The notes: generated from the sequence alone by a model not told the origin. Counted from the first letter of the stretch, positions 35,555-43,627 are shown. The stretch: 62,284 bases of DNA from Pseudonocardiaceae bacterium YIM PH 21723 (GCA_003600225.1 QZFT01000050.1:1-62284), one strand, 5' to 3'. Numbers and translations: made by a program.

Positions 35555-35590
35555 GGTGCCGGCCCCGCGCGCCTCGACGGGACCGGCACC
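35555..35590 (+). terminator. GC-rich hairpin after CAP gene 2
   Basis: 12-bp stem with one mismatch (GGTGCCGGCCCC at 35555-35566 with 35579-35590), starting 5 nt past the stop, followed by GGTTTGTGT. Confidence 0.7.
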
Positions 35591-35683
35591 GGTTTGTGTC
35601 GGTTCGCTATAGGTATCCCACTGCGAAAAACTATGCCGCTACGCGTGGCGGCGGACGCAATCGGTTACCTACCGTTTTCTGTC

Positions 35684-36412
35684 ATGGACGCAGGGGCGAG
35701 CAGACTTCTCCTCACCGACGGCGCGACGCGCAAGCAGGTCGCGTTCTTCCTGGCCGTCGCGACCTTCCTGGTCGCGGGCACCCTCGCGCTCATCTTCGTC
35801 CCCAGTTCGTTCGGCATGAGCTCGATGATGGGATCCGGCCCGGACCTCCCGCTGAACGTGCCGGGCGGTGGCACGGCGGGCTACGGGCACAACCCGCCCG
35901 GGGCACCGAGTCCCGCACCCCTCGCGTCCAGCAGCAGCACGGCGACGAGCACGCCCACCAGCAGTAGCAGCGAGAGCAGCACCTCCGCCGCGCCCCGGCC
36001 ACCGCAGGACAGGCCCGCACCTCGGCCGCCGCGGCCGAACCCCGGCCCGGCCGGCCCGCCGGTGCCCTCCGACACGACCGCGTTGCGCGGCGAACTGCGC
36101 CGGCTGGTGAACGACACCCGATCCGCCAACGGCTGCGGCGCCCTCCAGGTCGACCCCCGGCTGCAGAACGCCGCGCAGCAGAACAGTGACGAACCCGCCG
36201 GGCTGAGTCCGCAGGACCAGGCCAACGGTGCCGGCTTCCCGGGCTCGACCTTCGACGAGCTCACCGCGAAGGGCCAGACCGCAGCGAACCAGGTGCTGCA
36301 GACCTGGCTGAACTCCGCGTCGGACAAGCGGATCCTGGTGGACTGCCAGTACCGCTTCGCCGGTTTCGGGCTGGGCGACGGGTTCCGGTGGACCCTGCTG
36401 ATGGCGGCCTAG
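35684..36412 (+). CDS. CAP-like exported protein 3 (motifs lost)
   Basis: 242 residues, same plan of anchor helix (FFLAVATFLVAGTLALIFV), Ser/Pro-rich linker and CAP-related domain. About 20 residues around the first His are deleted, GENIA reads FDELTA, and SEGHRKNIL reads SASDKRILV. The NGCGAL and DCQYR cysteines remain. The frame is intact, so it is probably expressed as a catalytically or metal-silent CAP fold. Start at the ATG at 35684. Confidence 0.82.
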   Translation: MDAGASRLLLTDGATRKQVAFFLAVATFLVAGTLALIFVPSSFGMSSMMGSGPDLPLNVPGGGTAGYGHNPPGAPSPAPLASSSSTATSTPTSSSSESSTSAAPRPPQDRPAPRPPRPNPGPAGPPVPSDTTALRGELRRLVNDTRSANGCGALQVDPRLQNAAQQNSDEPAGLSPQDQANGAGFPGSTFDELTAKGQTAANQVLQTWLNSASDKRILVDCQYRFAGFGLGDGFRWTLLMAA

Positions 36413-36480
36413 TCCCCTGAAGGGTGAACGGGGTAGGTGAAGGGTCAATCAGCAGGCGTCGGCAGCCGAAAGAAACCGGC

Positions 36481-37182
36481 GTGCAGCAGAAGCAGAACGT
36501 ACTGGCCTACGCCCGGCGCATGGCCAAAGAGGTCCAGTCGAACATGACCTGGGAGGCGACCGACTACGGCGGCTACTGGACCGCCACCGACCGCTCCCAG
36601 GTCGCCAGGATCGACGCCCGCGCGGCCGCCGCCCTGGAGTTCTTCCGGCAGTACGCGGGCGCGGACAGCTTCTGGACCCGGCGGGCCAAGGACGTCTACG
36701 AGAAGGAAGGCGACCACCAGTCGCTGGAATCCGGGGCGCGGGCGCTGGGCGAACTGCTGCTGGAGTGGTCCCGGCAGGTCGAGGCGGGCATGGCGGACAT
36801 CATCGGCTCCCGCGCCTGGGGTGAGGTCGGCGTGGCGTCCACCGATGTGATGGCGCAGGTCAGGCAGCTGATGCAGGACCGGGACGCGCATCCGGCGGCG
36901 GCGATCGTGCTGTGTGGCGCCGCGCTGGAGATCGGGTTGCGGGCCGCCGTCGAGGCCCACGACCTGGCCCTGGACGAGCGGGCGTCACTGGGCTCGTTCA
37001 CCCGGCTGCTGCGCCGCAAGCAGCTGATCACCCAGCAGGACGTGAAGGACCTGGAGCAGTGCGCCGACCTGCGGAACCTCGCCGCGCACGGCGACTTCTC
37101 CGGGCTGTCCCCGGAACGCGCCGGCCTGATGGAGCAGCAGACCAACATCCTGCTCCGCCGGTTGGCCGACCTCCACGCCTGA
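36481..37182 (+). CDS. HEPN/DUF4145-like protein (function unknown)
   Basis: 233 residues, mostly helical. The N-terminal half is unrecognised; the C-terminal half recalls DUF4145/HEPN domains, with AAAIVLCGAALEIGLRAAVE and the Rx4H motif in RNLAAHGDF. HEPN proteins are often RNases or RNase-like parts of toxin and defence systems, but no partner gene is evident. I start at the GTG at 36481 after a weak GAAAG site; the frame opens at 36424. Family hairpin e follows 8 nt after the stop. Confidence 0.65.
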   Translation: MQQKQNVLAYARRMAKEVQSNMTWEATDYGGYWTATDRSQVARIDARAAAALEFFRQYAGADSFWTRRAKDVYEKEGDHQSLESGARALGELLLEWSRQVEAGMADIIGSRAWGEVGVASTDVMAQVRQLMQDRDAHPAAAIVLCGAALEIGLRAAVEAHDLALDERASLGSFTRLLRRKQLITQQDVKDLEQCADLRNLAAHGDFSGLSPERAGLMEQQTNILLRRLADLHA

Positions 37183-37190
37183 GCCCACAA

Positions 37191-37245
37191 CCCGAAGTTG
37201 GCGATGTTCGGGGGAGGCACAAGCCCGAACATCGCCAAGTTCGGG
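37191..37245. repeat. GAAGTTGRCGATG-family hairpin e
   Basis: 22-bp stem with one G-G mismatch (37191-37212 with 37224-37245), 11-nt loop. Between convergent genes; 8 nt after one stop and 17 nt from the other. Confidence 0.88.
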
Positions 37246-37262
37246 AGGCCTGTGCTCAGCGA

Positions 37263-37907
37263 TCAGTGCGCGAGGGCCTTGTCGACACCGTCTTCGTGTG
37301 GACCGAGGAAGATCGGATCCCGTTGCACGGCGGCGTCCCACAGGGCCTTGTACGCGGCGGGCAGTTCGCGGAGGTAGAGGTACGCGGTCGTGGGGACGTG
37401 GCCGGGCCACGAGTCGTGGCCCAGGCCGTGCGCGTCCACCCCGGCGGCCCGGCACAGCATCACCGCGCGCGGCAGGTGGAAGTCCTGGGTGATCACCACG
37501 GCCCCGGTCGCGCCGAACACCCGGGTCAGCCGGGCGCAGGAGTCCCAGGTGTCGAAGCCGGCGTAGTCGGACACCACCGAGGTCGTCGGCACCCCGTGTT
37601 CCACCAGGTAGGCGCGCATGGCGCTCGGCTCGTCGTAGTCCTGGCGGCCGTTGTCCCCGGACACCACCAGCGCCCGCACGGTGCCCCGGCGGTACGCGTC
37701 GACGGCCAGGTCCAGCCGGGCGGCCAGGAACGGCGTCGGCTTGCCGTCCGGCTTGGTCAGCCCGGCGCCGAGCACCAGCGCCACCGGTCGCCGCGGCTCC
37801 TCGCCCGGCCGGTCGATATACGGCCAACCCAAGGCTCTGACCAGCAGAAACGGCACAAAGACCAGCCCGGCGACGATCCCCAGACCCCAGTACACGCGCT
37901 TGCGCAT
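37263..37907 (-). CDS. SanA/YdcF-like (DUF218) membrane protein
   Basis: 214 residues. One N-terminal helix (VYWGLGIVAGLVFVPFLLV), then a DUF218 domain: ALVLGAG, VSGDNG.QDYDEPSAM, TWDSC and VVITQDFHLPRAVMLCRAAG. SanA-type proteins affect envelope barrier function; the activity is unknown. Start at the ATG at 37907, where the helix begins; the longer frame is unsupported. Confidence 0.88.
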   Translation of the reverse strand: MRKRVYWGLGIVAGLVFVPFLLVRALGWPYIDRPGEEPRRPVALVLGAGLTKPDGKPTPFLAARLDLAVDAYRRGTVRALVVSGDNGRQDYDEPSAMRAYLVEHGVPTTSVVSDYAGFDTWDSCARLTRVFGATGAVVITQDFHLPRAVMLCRAAGVDAHGLGHDSWPGHVPTTAYLYLRELPAAYKALWDAAVQRDPIFLGPHEDGVDKALAH

Positions 37908-38013
37908 CTCGCACCCCCGATAGAGGGACGCACCAGGCGGGCTCCGGTTGCCGGTGCCCCTGGCCGGTGTTTCGATCGAGACTGCAAGATCATTCGATGC
38001 AGGGAGAGCCTCC

Positions 38014-38286
38014 GTGAAGATCCGCCGCAGCCTGACCGCCGCCATCCTCACCACCGCGATCGGCCTGCTGGGTGCCCCGCTGGCGTTCGCCGACGACATC
38101 CCGGAGCCGACGGTGCCGACGGCCACCGAGCCCGCACTCGGCCAGAGCGTGGAGGACAGCGCCAAGCCCCTCGAAGGCGTCGCCGAAGAGGTCACCACGG
38201 CCGCCCCGCAGAAGCCGAACACCACGCCGCTGGGCGCCTTCGCCACCGACAAACTGCCACTGCTCGGCAACCTGCTGCCGCACTGA
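38014..38286 (+). CDS. Small exported acidic protein
   Basis: 90 residues. Signal peptide (VKIRRSLTAAILTTAIGLLG, cleavage near AFA-DDI), then about 60 residues rich in Pro, Thr, Glu and Ala with no Cys and no known domain. GTG start seven nt after AGGGAG. Function unknown. Confidence 0.7.
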   Translation: MKIRRSLTAAILTTAIGLLGAPLAFADDIPEPTVPTATEPALGQSVEDSAKPLEGVAEEVTTAAPQKPNTTPLGAFATDKLPLLGNLLPH

Positions 38287-38390
38287 TCCCGGTCTCATCC
38301 GGCCCGCCGGTAGGCGGGTCGGATGCTTCACCTCCCGGAAAAGGCAACACCGTTACGGCAGAATGTTGTCGTCGGCAGCCGGGAGGTCAG

Positions 38391-39818
38391 ATGGACGCGG
38401 TGATCGTGGGGTCCGGCCCTAACGGGCTGGCCGCGGCCTTAGTCCTGGCGAAGGCCGGCCTCCAGGTCACCGTGTACGAGGCCGCGGAACTTCCGGGCGG
38501 TGGAACCCGGACCAGGGAACTCACCCGGCCCGGATTCGCCCACGACGTCTGCTCGGCGACGCATCCGATGGCCCTCGCATCCCCGTTCTTCCGGGCGTTC
38601 GACCTGGCCGCGCACGGCGTGGAACTCCTTGTCCCCGAGCTGTCCTACGCCCATCCCCTGGACGACGGCCGCGCCGGTCTCGCGTGGCGCGATCTGGACC
38701 GCGCCGCCGACGGCCTCGGCCGGGACGGCGCCGCGTGGGCCCGGCTCTTCGGCCCGCTCACCGAGCGCTGGACCGGGGTGGTCGACGCCGCGATGGGCGA
38801 TCTGCGACACCCGCCCGCCGATCTGCGGGCCGCGGTCACCCTGGCCGCCCGGATCGCCGAGCAGGGCAGTCCACTGTGGAACTTCCGGTTCCGGGAGGAC
38901 ACCGCCCCGGCCATGTTCGCCGGGCTCGCCGGGCACGCCATCGCCCCGATGCCCGGATTCCTGCCCGCCGCGGCCGGGATGCTGCTCGGCACCCTGGCCC
39001 ACGTCGGCGGCTGGCCGATACCCCGTGGTGGCAGCCGCCGGATCACCGAGGCCCTGGTGACCGAACTGGAGAAGCTCGGCGGCACGCTGATCACCGGGCA
39101 CCGGGTGCGTTCGCTGCACGAGTTGCCCAAGGCCACCGCCACACTGCTGAACCTGACCCCGAAGGGCTTCACCGAGCTGACCGGCGTGCCCTACGCGCGG
39201 CGATTCCGGTACGGCGCCGGCAGCTGCAAGGTCGACTTCGCGCTGTCCGGCCCGGTCCCGTGGACCAACCCGGACTGCGCGCTGGCGCCGACGCTCCACC
39301 TGGTCGGCAGCCAGTCGGAGGCCCGGCTCGCCGAACGCGCCATCAGCCGGGGACGGCACGCGGCCCGCCCGTACGTGCTGGCCGCGCAGCCCGGCGTGCT
39401 CGACGACGGCCGGGCCCCGGCCGGGCAGCACACGCTGTGGAGCTACGCACATGTGCCGCACGGCTCGGCCGTGGACGTAACGGCGCAGATCATCGCGCAG
39501 ATAGAACGGTTCGCACCGGGTTTCCGGGACCTCATCCTGGACACCCACGTGATCACCGCCGCCGAACAGGAGACCTACAACCCGAACTACGTCGGCGGGG
39601 ACATCGGCGGCGGCGCGATGACCCCGTGGCAGGCGATTGCCCGGCCCGCACCGCGTGGGAATCCCTATCGGACGCCGGTACCGGGTGTATACCTGTGCTC
39701 GGCGTCGACGCCGCCTGGCGGCGGAGTGCATGGCATGGCCGGAGTACACGCGGCCACCCGAGTGTTGAAGGAGCACTTCGGGACGTACACCGACCCCTTG
39801 GAGTTGCTGCGATGCTGA
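38391..39818 (+). CDS. Phytoene-desaturase-like FAD-dependent oxidoreductase
   Basis: 475 residues. N-terminal FAD fold VIVGSGPNGLAAALVLAKAG with the acidic end of strand 2 (TVYEAAELPGGGTRTREL), and the C-terminal FAD motif LCSASTPPGGGVHGMAG, both typical of CrtI-like/COG1233 enzymes. Substrate unknown; no carotenoid genes nearby. ATG at 38391 behind GGGAGG; the far longer open frame upstream is non-coding. The DUF1990 gene overlaps its last 7 bp. Confidence 0.9.
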   Translation: MDAVIVGSGPNGLAAALVLAKAGLQVTVYEAAELPGGGTRTRELTRPGFAHDVCSATHPMALASPFFRAFDLAAHGVELLVPELSYAHPLDDGRAGLAWRDLDRAADGLGRDGAAWARLFGPLTERWTGVVDAAMGDLRHPPADLRAAVTLAARIAEQGSPLWNFRFREDTAPAMFAGLAGHAIAPMPGFLPAAAGMLLGTLAHVGGWPIPRGGSRRITEALVTELEKLGGTLITGHRVRSLHELPKATATLLNLTPKGFTELTGVPYARRFRYGAGSCKVDFALSGPVPWTNPDCALAPTLHLVGSQSEARLAERAISRGRHAARPYVLAAQPGVLDDGRAPAGQHTLWSYAHVPHGSAVDVTAQIIAQIERFAPGFRDLILDTHVITAAEQETYNPNYVGGDIGGGAMTPWQAIARPAPRGNPYRTPVPGVYLCSASTPPGGGVHGMAGVHAATRVLKEHFGTYTDPLELLRC

Positions 39819-40357
39819 GGCCAAGGTGGGCAGGGGGCATTCCCCGGGTGCGCAGCGCCCAGCCGACCTACCGCGAGGTGGGGGCGAGCAAGTTCGACCA
39901 GCTGCCGAAGGGGTATCACCACATCCGCAGGCGCGTCCGGCTGGGTAACGGCCGGGACGTGTTCGACCGCGCGGCCCGGCAGGTCCGGCTGTGGGCGATG
40001 CATTTCGGCGCCAGGATCGCGGTGCACCCGGCGAAGCCGGCCACCACCGGACTGCGGGTGATCACCTCGGTGCCGTTCGGGCCGTTCGTGGTGCACGGGC
40101 CGTGCATGGTGGTGTGGGACGTCAACGATGACTGGTACGCCGGGTTCGGCTACGGCACCCTCGCCGGCCACCCGATGACCGGCGAAGAGGCGTTCCTGGT
40201 GGAGATCGACGAGTCGGGCGAGGTGTCCTTCACCGTCTCCGCGTTCGCCCGGCCGCACACCTGGTACGCCAAGGCGGCCTGGCCCATCGCCGCATTTATG
40301 CAGAGTCGGATTATCGGTAAATATCTACAGGGTGTTGTCGACGCCACTCGGCGTTGA
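39812..40357 (+). CDS. DUF1990 family protein
   Basis: 181 residues. YREVGASKFDQLPKGYHHIRRRVRLGNG at the start, VVWDVNDDWYAGFGYGTLAGHPMTGEEAFLVE and the C-terminal FMQSRIIGKYL belong to DUF1990 (UPF0548). Function unknown. Its ATG overlaps the end of the oxidoreductase gene, so the two are co-translated. Confidence 0.87.
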   Translation: MLRPRWAGGIPRVRSAQPTYREVGASKFDQLPKGYHHIRRRVRLGNGRDVFDRAARQVRLWAMHFGARIAVHPAKPATTGLRVITSVPFGPFVVHGPCMVVWDVNDDWYAGFGYGTLAGHPMTGEEAFLVEIDESGEVSFTVSAFARPHTWYAKAAWPIAAFMQSRIIGKYLQGVVDATRR

Positions 40358-40449
40358 TCAGCAATTTCCCGTAGTCACCCTGCGGCATTCAGCGCATCGT
40401 TTTAGCCTCAGCAGGTCAATAAGACCTTGCACAAGAATTCGAGGAAGCA

Positions 40450-41211
40450 ATGCGCAGGTTACTGTCGCGCGCGCTGGTTGCTGTAGTTATTTCCGCCGGA
40501 TTGACCACGGGAATGGTCACGCCGGTCCTGGCCGCCCCGGCGGCCGCCGTGGACATCGCGGCCGCCGCGATCGCCGATCCGCTACCGGCCGGCCAAGCTA
40601 GCCGCACGTGGTCCAAGAACACCTACATCGAGTCCTGGGAGCGGCACCGGGGCCGGCCGATGACCCCGCAGGAGCGGCGCAACCTGGACCGCGGCTGCAT
40701 CGGCGTCACCCAGGTCAACCTGGGCCGGTTCATCCCGAGCAACCCGCCGCTGGACCTGTCCTTCGACCGCCTGAGCAAGGCCCGCCGGGTGCAGTCCGCC
40801 CTGGACCGGATCCTGCGGAAGAACCCGACTCCAGCCCAGTTCCGCGCCGCCGTCCGGCAGGACGAGGTGCTGTCCACGCTGAAGAACATGGACAAGGTAC
40901 TGCCCAACGACACCCCGTCGGGCACGCTGAACGCGCAGATCTACTCCAAGCGTTTCTGGAGCAACGGCGCTGCTTACGCCCCTGATGGCAATGATCAGGT
41001 GGACATGAGTGGCTACCGCTACCAGGCGCGTCCCGGTGGCTACACCAACTACGACTACGGCTGGTGGGACCAGTCGATCGACAACTGGTGGCACGCCAAC
41101 CACGCGGAGCCGGGGATGAAGATCTACCAGAGCACCCTCGCCCACTACTCCCGTCCGCTGGAGGACTTCGACCGCCAGGTGTTCATCGTCGGCCTGGCCC
41201 GGAAGTACTGA
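40450..41211 (+). CDS. Compact secreted microbial transglutaminase 1
   Basis: 253 residues. Signal peptide (cleavage near VLA-APAA, residue 28), short linker, then a domain that follows Streptomyces microbial transglutaminase (Transglut_prok): YIESWERHRGRPMTPQERR, RGCIGVTQVN, YSKRFWS, VDMSGYRY, TNYDYGWWD and DFDRQVF. The catalytic triad is in place: Cys83, Asp202 (YDYGW) and His215 (WWHANH). The enzyme cross-links protein Gln and Lys side chains outside the cell. It is smaller than the 331-residue mature Streptomyces enzyme, and the pro-region is only about 25 residues. GAGGA precedes the ATG. The stop overlaps the ATG of a small partner gene (TGATG). Confidence 0.87.
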   Translation: MRRLLSRALVAVVISAGLTTGMVTPVLAAPAAAVDIAAAAIADPLPAGQASRTWSKNTYIESWERHRGRPMTPQERRNLDRGCIGVTQVNLGRFIPSNPPLDLSFDRLSKARRVQSALDRILRKNPTPAQFRAAVRQDEVLSTLKNMDKVLPNDTPSGTLNAQIYSKRFWSNGAAYAPDGNDQVDMSGYRYQARPGGYTNYDYGWWDQSIDNWWHANHAEPGMKIYQSTLAHYSRPLEDFDRQVFIVGLARKY

Positions 41212-41453
41212 TGGTCACGCTGCGGGGCGTCGCCGCCAACGCGCACGCGGGCGCGGTCCTGCTCCGCGGTGAGCACCAGCCCGTCTACATCGAGGGCCTG
41301 GACGACTGGGGCGACAGCACGGGCAGCCTGCTGGAGGTACACGGCAAGCTGGTGGAGATCGAGAAACCGGTTCCGGATGTCGAGTCGCACGGCATTCGCG
41401 GACAGCTGCTGGTACTGCGAAATGCGCGCTGGAGCCAGCTGCCGACCGAGTGA
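41211..41453 (+). CDS. Small transglutaminase-associated protein 1 (unknown)
   Basis: 80 residues, no signal peptide or membrane helix, so cytoplasmic. Predicted mostly beta strand: VTLRGVAANAHAGAVLL, PVYIEGLDDWGD, GSLLEVHGKLVEI and HGIRGQLLVLRNARW. Its ATG shares bases with the transglutaminase stop. The same gene pair is repeated next door, so the two proteins are linked in evolution. An inhibitor or immunity role against unexported transglutaminase is a reasonable guess; I do not recognise the family. Confidence 0.8.
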   Translation: MVTLRGVAANAHAGAVLLRGEHQPVYIEGLDDWGDSTGSLLEVHGKLVEIEKPVPDVESHGIRGQLLVLRNARWSQLPTE

Positions 41454-41546
41454 CGATTATGCGGTTCCTGTGCTCGGATTTCTTTCGGGAACCAATCTTC
41501 TGCCACCTACGGAAAGATACGTAGCCAGCCTTCGGAAGGGTTGATT

Positions 41547-41594
41547 ACGTTCCTCGTGCTTTACCGGATTCACCATTTCCGAAACGAGGAATGT
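41547..41594 (+). promoter_or_regulatory. Possible ribosome-site-masking hairpin before transglutaminase 2
   Basis: ACGTTCCTCGT (41547-41557) can pair with ACGAGGAATGT (41584-41594), 11 bp with one G-U. The right arm contains the GAGGA ribosome site and ends at the ATG. The loop is 26 nt. Transglutaminase 1 lacks this structure. Confidence 0.5.
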
Positions 41595-42368
41595 ATGCAG
41601 AAGTTTCTTGTGCGCGCCCTGGTGGCCGCGGTTCTTTCCGCCGGCCTCGCCGCCGGGACCGTGGCCACCGCGTCGGCCGCACCCGCCGCTCCGGCGACGG
41701 TCGCCTCCGCTGCCGCGGAGCGGGCACCCCTCGCGCCCGCTCTGCGCAGCGGCCAGCGCACCAAGGACTGGTCGGTGCCGGACTACATCCGGGCCTGGGA
41801 GAAGCACCGCGGGCGCACCATGACCGAGGACGAGAAGCGCAACCTGGCGCGTGGCTGCATCGGCGTCACCGTGGTCAACCTGGACCGCGAGGACGTCGGC
41901 AACCCGCCGCTGGGCCTGTCCTTCGGCAGCTTCGAGACCGCCCGCACGGTGCAGGCGGCGCTGAACGAGATCGTGGCCAAGAAGCCGTCGGCCGCGGAGT
42001 TCAAGGCCCTGGTGCGCAAGCACCCGGTGCTGGGCAAACTGTCCAATGTGGAACGTGCGCTGCCGGACTGGATCGGCTCCGGGGAAGTGACCGCGGCCGT
42101 GTTCTCCAAGCGGTTCTGGAGTGGCGACGCCGACTACTCACCGAACGCCAACGACCAGGTGAACATGAGCGGCTACCGGTACGTGCCGCGTCCGGGGTAC
42201 GTGAACTTCGACTACGGCTGGTACGACGAGTCCGTCAACAACTGGTGGCACGCCAACCACTCGGAGCCTGGCATGCACGTCTACCAGAGCACGCTGAACT
42301 ACTACTCGCGTCCGCTGCAGGACTTCGACGAGCAGGTCTTCAGCGTGGCGTTCGCCAGGAAGTACTGA
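41595..42368 (+). CDS. Compact secreted microbial transglutaminase 2
   Basis: 257 residues, paralogue of transglutaminase 1. Signal peptide (cleavage near ATASA-APA), linker to about residue 55, then the catalytic domain with Cys88 (RGCIGVTVVN), Asp206 (VNFDYGWYD) and His219 (WWHANH). The FSKRFWSGDADYSP and GYVNFDYGW segments are close to the Streptomyces enzyme. Start at the ATG at 41595 behind GAGGA; an upstream extension of 18 codons is unsupported. Overlaps a second copy of the small partner gene. Confidence 0.87.
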   Translation: MQKFLVRALVAAVLSAGLAAGTVATASAAPAAPATVASAAAERAPLAPALRSGQRTKDWSVPDYIRAWEKHRGRTMTEDEKRNLARGCIGVTVVNLDREDVGNPPLGLSFGSFETARTVQAALNEIVAKKPSAAEFKALVRKHPVLGKLSNVERALPDWIGSGEVTAAVFSKRFWSGDADYSPNANDQVNMSGYRYVPRPGYVNFDYGWYDESVNNWWHANHSEPGMHVYQSTLNYYSRPLQDFDEQVFSVAFARKY

Positions 42369-42619
42369 TGGAACTGGTCACCCTGCGCGGGCGGGCGGGC
42401 AACGCGCATTCCGGCGCGGTGCTCATCCGGAACGGCGAGCGTCCGGTCTACATCGAGGGTCTGGCCGAGTGGGGCGATGCCACTGGGCGGTCCGTCGAGG
42501 TGATCGGCGTGCTGGTCGAGCAGATGCTGAGCCGGGGCGGCGACGGCCTGCCCTCGCACGGACTGGTCGGCTCGATCCTGCTGCTGCGCAACCCGTCCTG
42601 GTGGCTGCTCCCCGAGTAA
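42368..42619 (+). CDS. Small transglutaminase-associated protein 2 (unknown)
   Basis: 83 residues, clear paralogue of the 80-residue protein at 41211: shared VTLRG, NAH.GAVL, PVYIEGL..WGD, the SHG core and LLLRN.SW. No export signal. Start codon overlaps the transglutaminase 2 stop (TGATG). Family hairpin f follows 8 nt after the stop. Retention in both duplicates argues that it is needed by the enzyme. Confidence 0.8.
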   Translation: MELVTLRGRAGNAHSGAVLIRNGERPVYIEGLAEWGDATGRSVEVIGVLVEQMLSRGGDGLPSHGLVGSILLLRNPSWWLLPE

Positions 42620-42627
42620 TGCAGGTT

Positions 42628-42676
42628 CCGAAGTCGGCGATGTTCGCGGCTCTTTCGCGAACATCGCCGGCTTCGG
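42628..42676. repeat. GAAGTTGRCGATG-family hairpin f
   Basis: 21-bp stem with one G-T wobble (42628-42648 with 42656-42676), 7-nt loop GCTCTTT, identical to the loop of copy k. Lies between convergent genes, 8 nt after one stop and 3 nt from the other. Confidence 0.88.
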
Positions 42677-42679
42677 GCA

Positions 42680-43627
42680 TTAGTTCTTGAACTGCTTATC
42701 CAGGAACGCGTACATCGGGTTGCGCACCTGACCCGGTGTGACCGGCCCGAGGAACTCGTGGTCGGAGTTGAGCTGCTGGAACTCCACCGGCACGCCCGCC
42801 TTCTTCAACGCGGCCTCCATCACGATGCTCTGCTGGAACGGCACCACGTGATCGTTCTTGCCGTGCTGGATGATGAACGGCGCCGTCTTGCCGCTCACGT
42901 GCGACAACGGGCTCGCTTCGTCGAGGAGCTTCTTGTCGCAGTCGTCCAGCTTGCAGCCCAGCAACGCGGCCTCCGGGCTGTTGGCCTGGCCGTGCATCAG
43001 CTTGTTGTTCTTCGAGCCGTCGTCCATCGAGGCCATGTCGGTGGGGCCGAACCAGTCGACGACCGCCTGCACCGCGCTGGACTCCCCCGCGTTGCCGAGG
43101 TCGCCTTCGAGGGACTTGACCCCGGCGGTGGTGCCGAGCATCGCGGACAGGTGGGCGCCCGCGGACTCGCCCCAGGCGGCGAACCGGGTCGGGTCCAGGT
43201 TGTACTTCTTGGCGTTGGCCCGCAGGAACCGGGTCGCGGCCTTCACATCGTGGATCTGCGCCGGCCACTTGGCCTCGCCGGTGAGCCGGTAATCCACGCT
43301 GACCATGGTGTATCCACGCTGGGTCAGATCCTCCGCGACACCGGGGATGGTGCCCCAGTTCAGCGGCGCCCCGCCGACGTAGCCGCGCCGGGTGCCGAAC
43401 TTCCAGGCGCCGCCGTGGATGTGCATCACCACCGGCGTGGGCTTGTCGGCCTTGGCCGGGCGGTAGATGTCCATCTTCAGTTCCCGGTCACCGACCTTGG
43501 CGTAGGTGACGGTCTCCGTGGGCCTGTTGCCGAACGCCGTCGGTTCGGAGGTGACGGTTGCAGTTGAGAGGGGAATGGCGGCCAGTGCCGTCGCCACGAC
43601 GACACCGACCAGGACACGACGGACCAC
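42680..43627 (-). CDS. Secreted alpha/beta-hydrolase esterase 1
   Basis: 315 residues. Signal peptide (VRRVLVGVVVATALAAIPLS), then a carbohydrate-esterase-like hydrolase: oxyanion motif HIHGGAW, nucleophile WGESAGAH, acid near GKNDHVVPF and His in SDHEF. Probably deacetylates sugars or hydrolyses small esters outside the cell. GTG start seven nt after GGAGG. First of three paralogues, the most diverged; convergent with transglutaminase partner 2. Confidence 0.87.
   Translation of the reverse strand: MVRRVLVGVVVATALAAIPLSTATVTSEPTAFGNRPTETVTYAKVGDRELKMDIYRPAKADKPTPVVMHIHGGAWKFGTRRGYVGGAPLNWGTIPGVAEDLTQRGYTMVSVDYRLTGEAKWPAQIHDVKAATRFLRANAKKYNLDPTRFAAWGESAGAHLSAMLGTTAGVKSLEGDLGNAGESSAVQAVVDWFGPTDMASMDDGSKNNKLMHGQANSPEAALLGCKLDDCDKKLLDEASPLSHVSGKTAPFIIQHGKNDHVVPFQQSIVMEAALKKAGVPVEFQQLNSDHEFLGPVTPGQVRNPMYAFLDKQFKN

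Noticed and set aside
36912-38390. Very long open frame joined to the phytoene-desaturase-like gene
   Set aside because: It crosses the HEPN-like gene, hairpin e and a minus-strand gene; composition is unlike protein. The real start is the ATG at 38391 with a strong ribosome site.
41211-41453. The small transglutaminase partner as a secreted inhibitor like the Streptomyces protease or transglutaminase inhibitors
   Set aside because: It has no signal peptide and lacks the Cys-rich pattern of those inhibitors, so any inhibition would have to be cytoplasmic.
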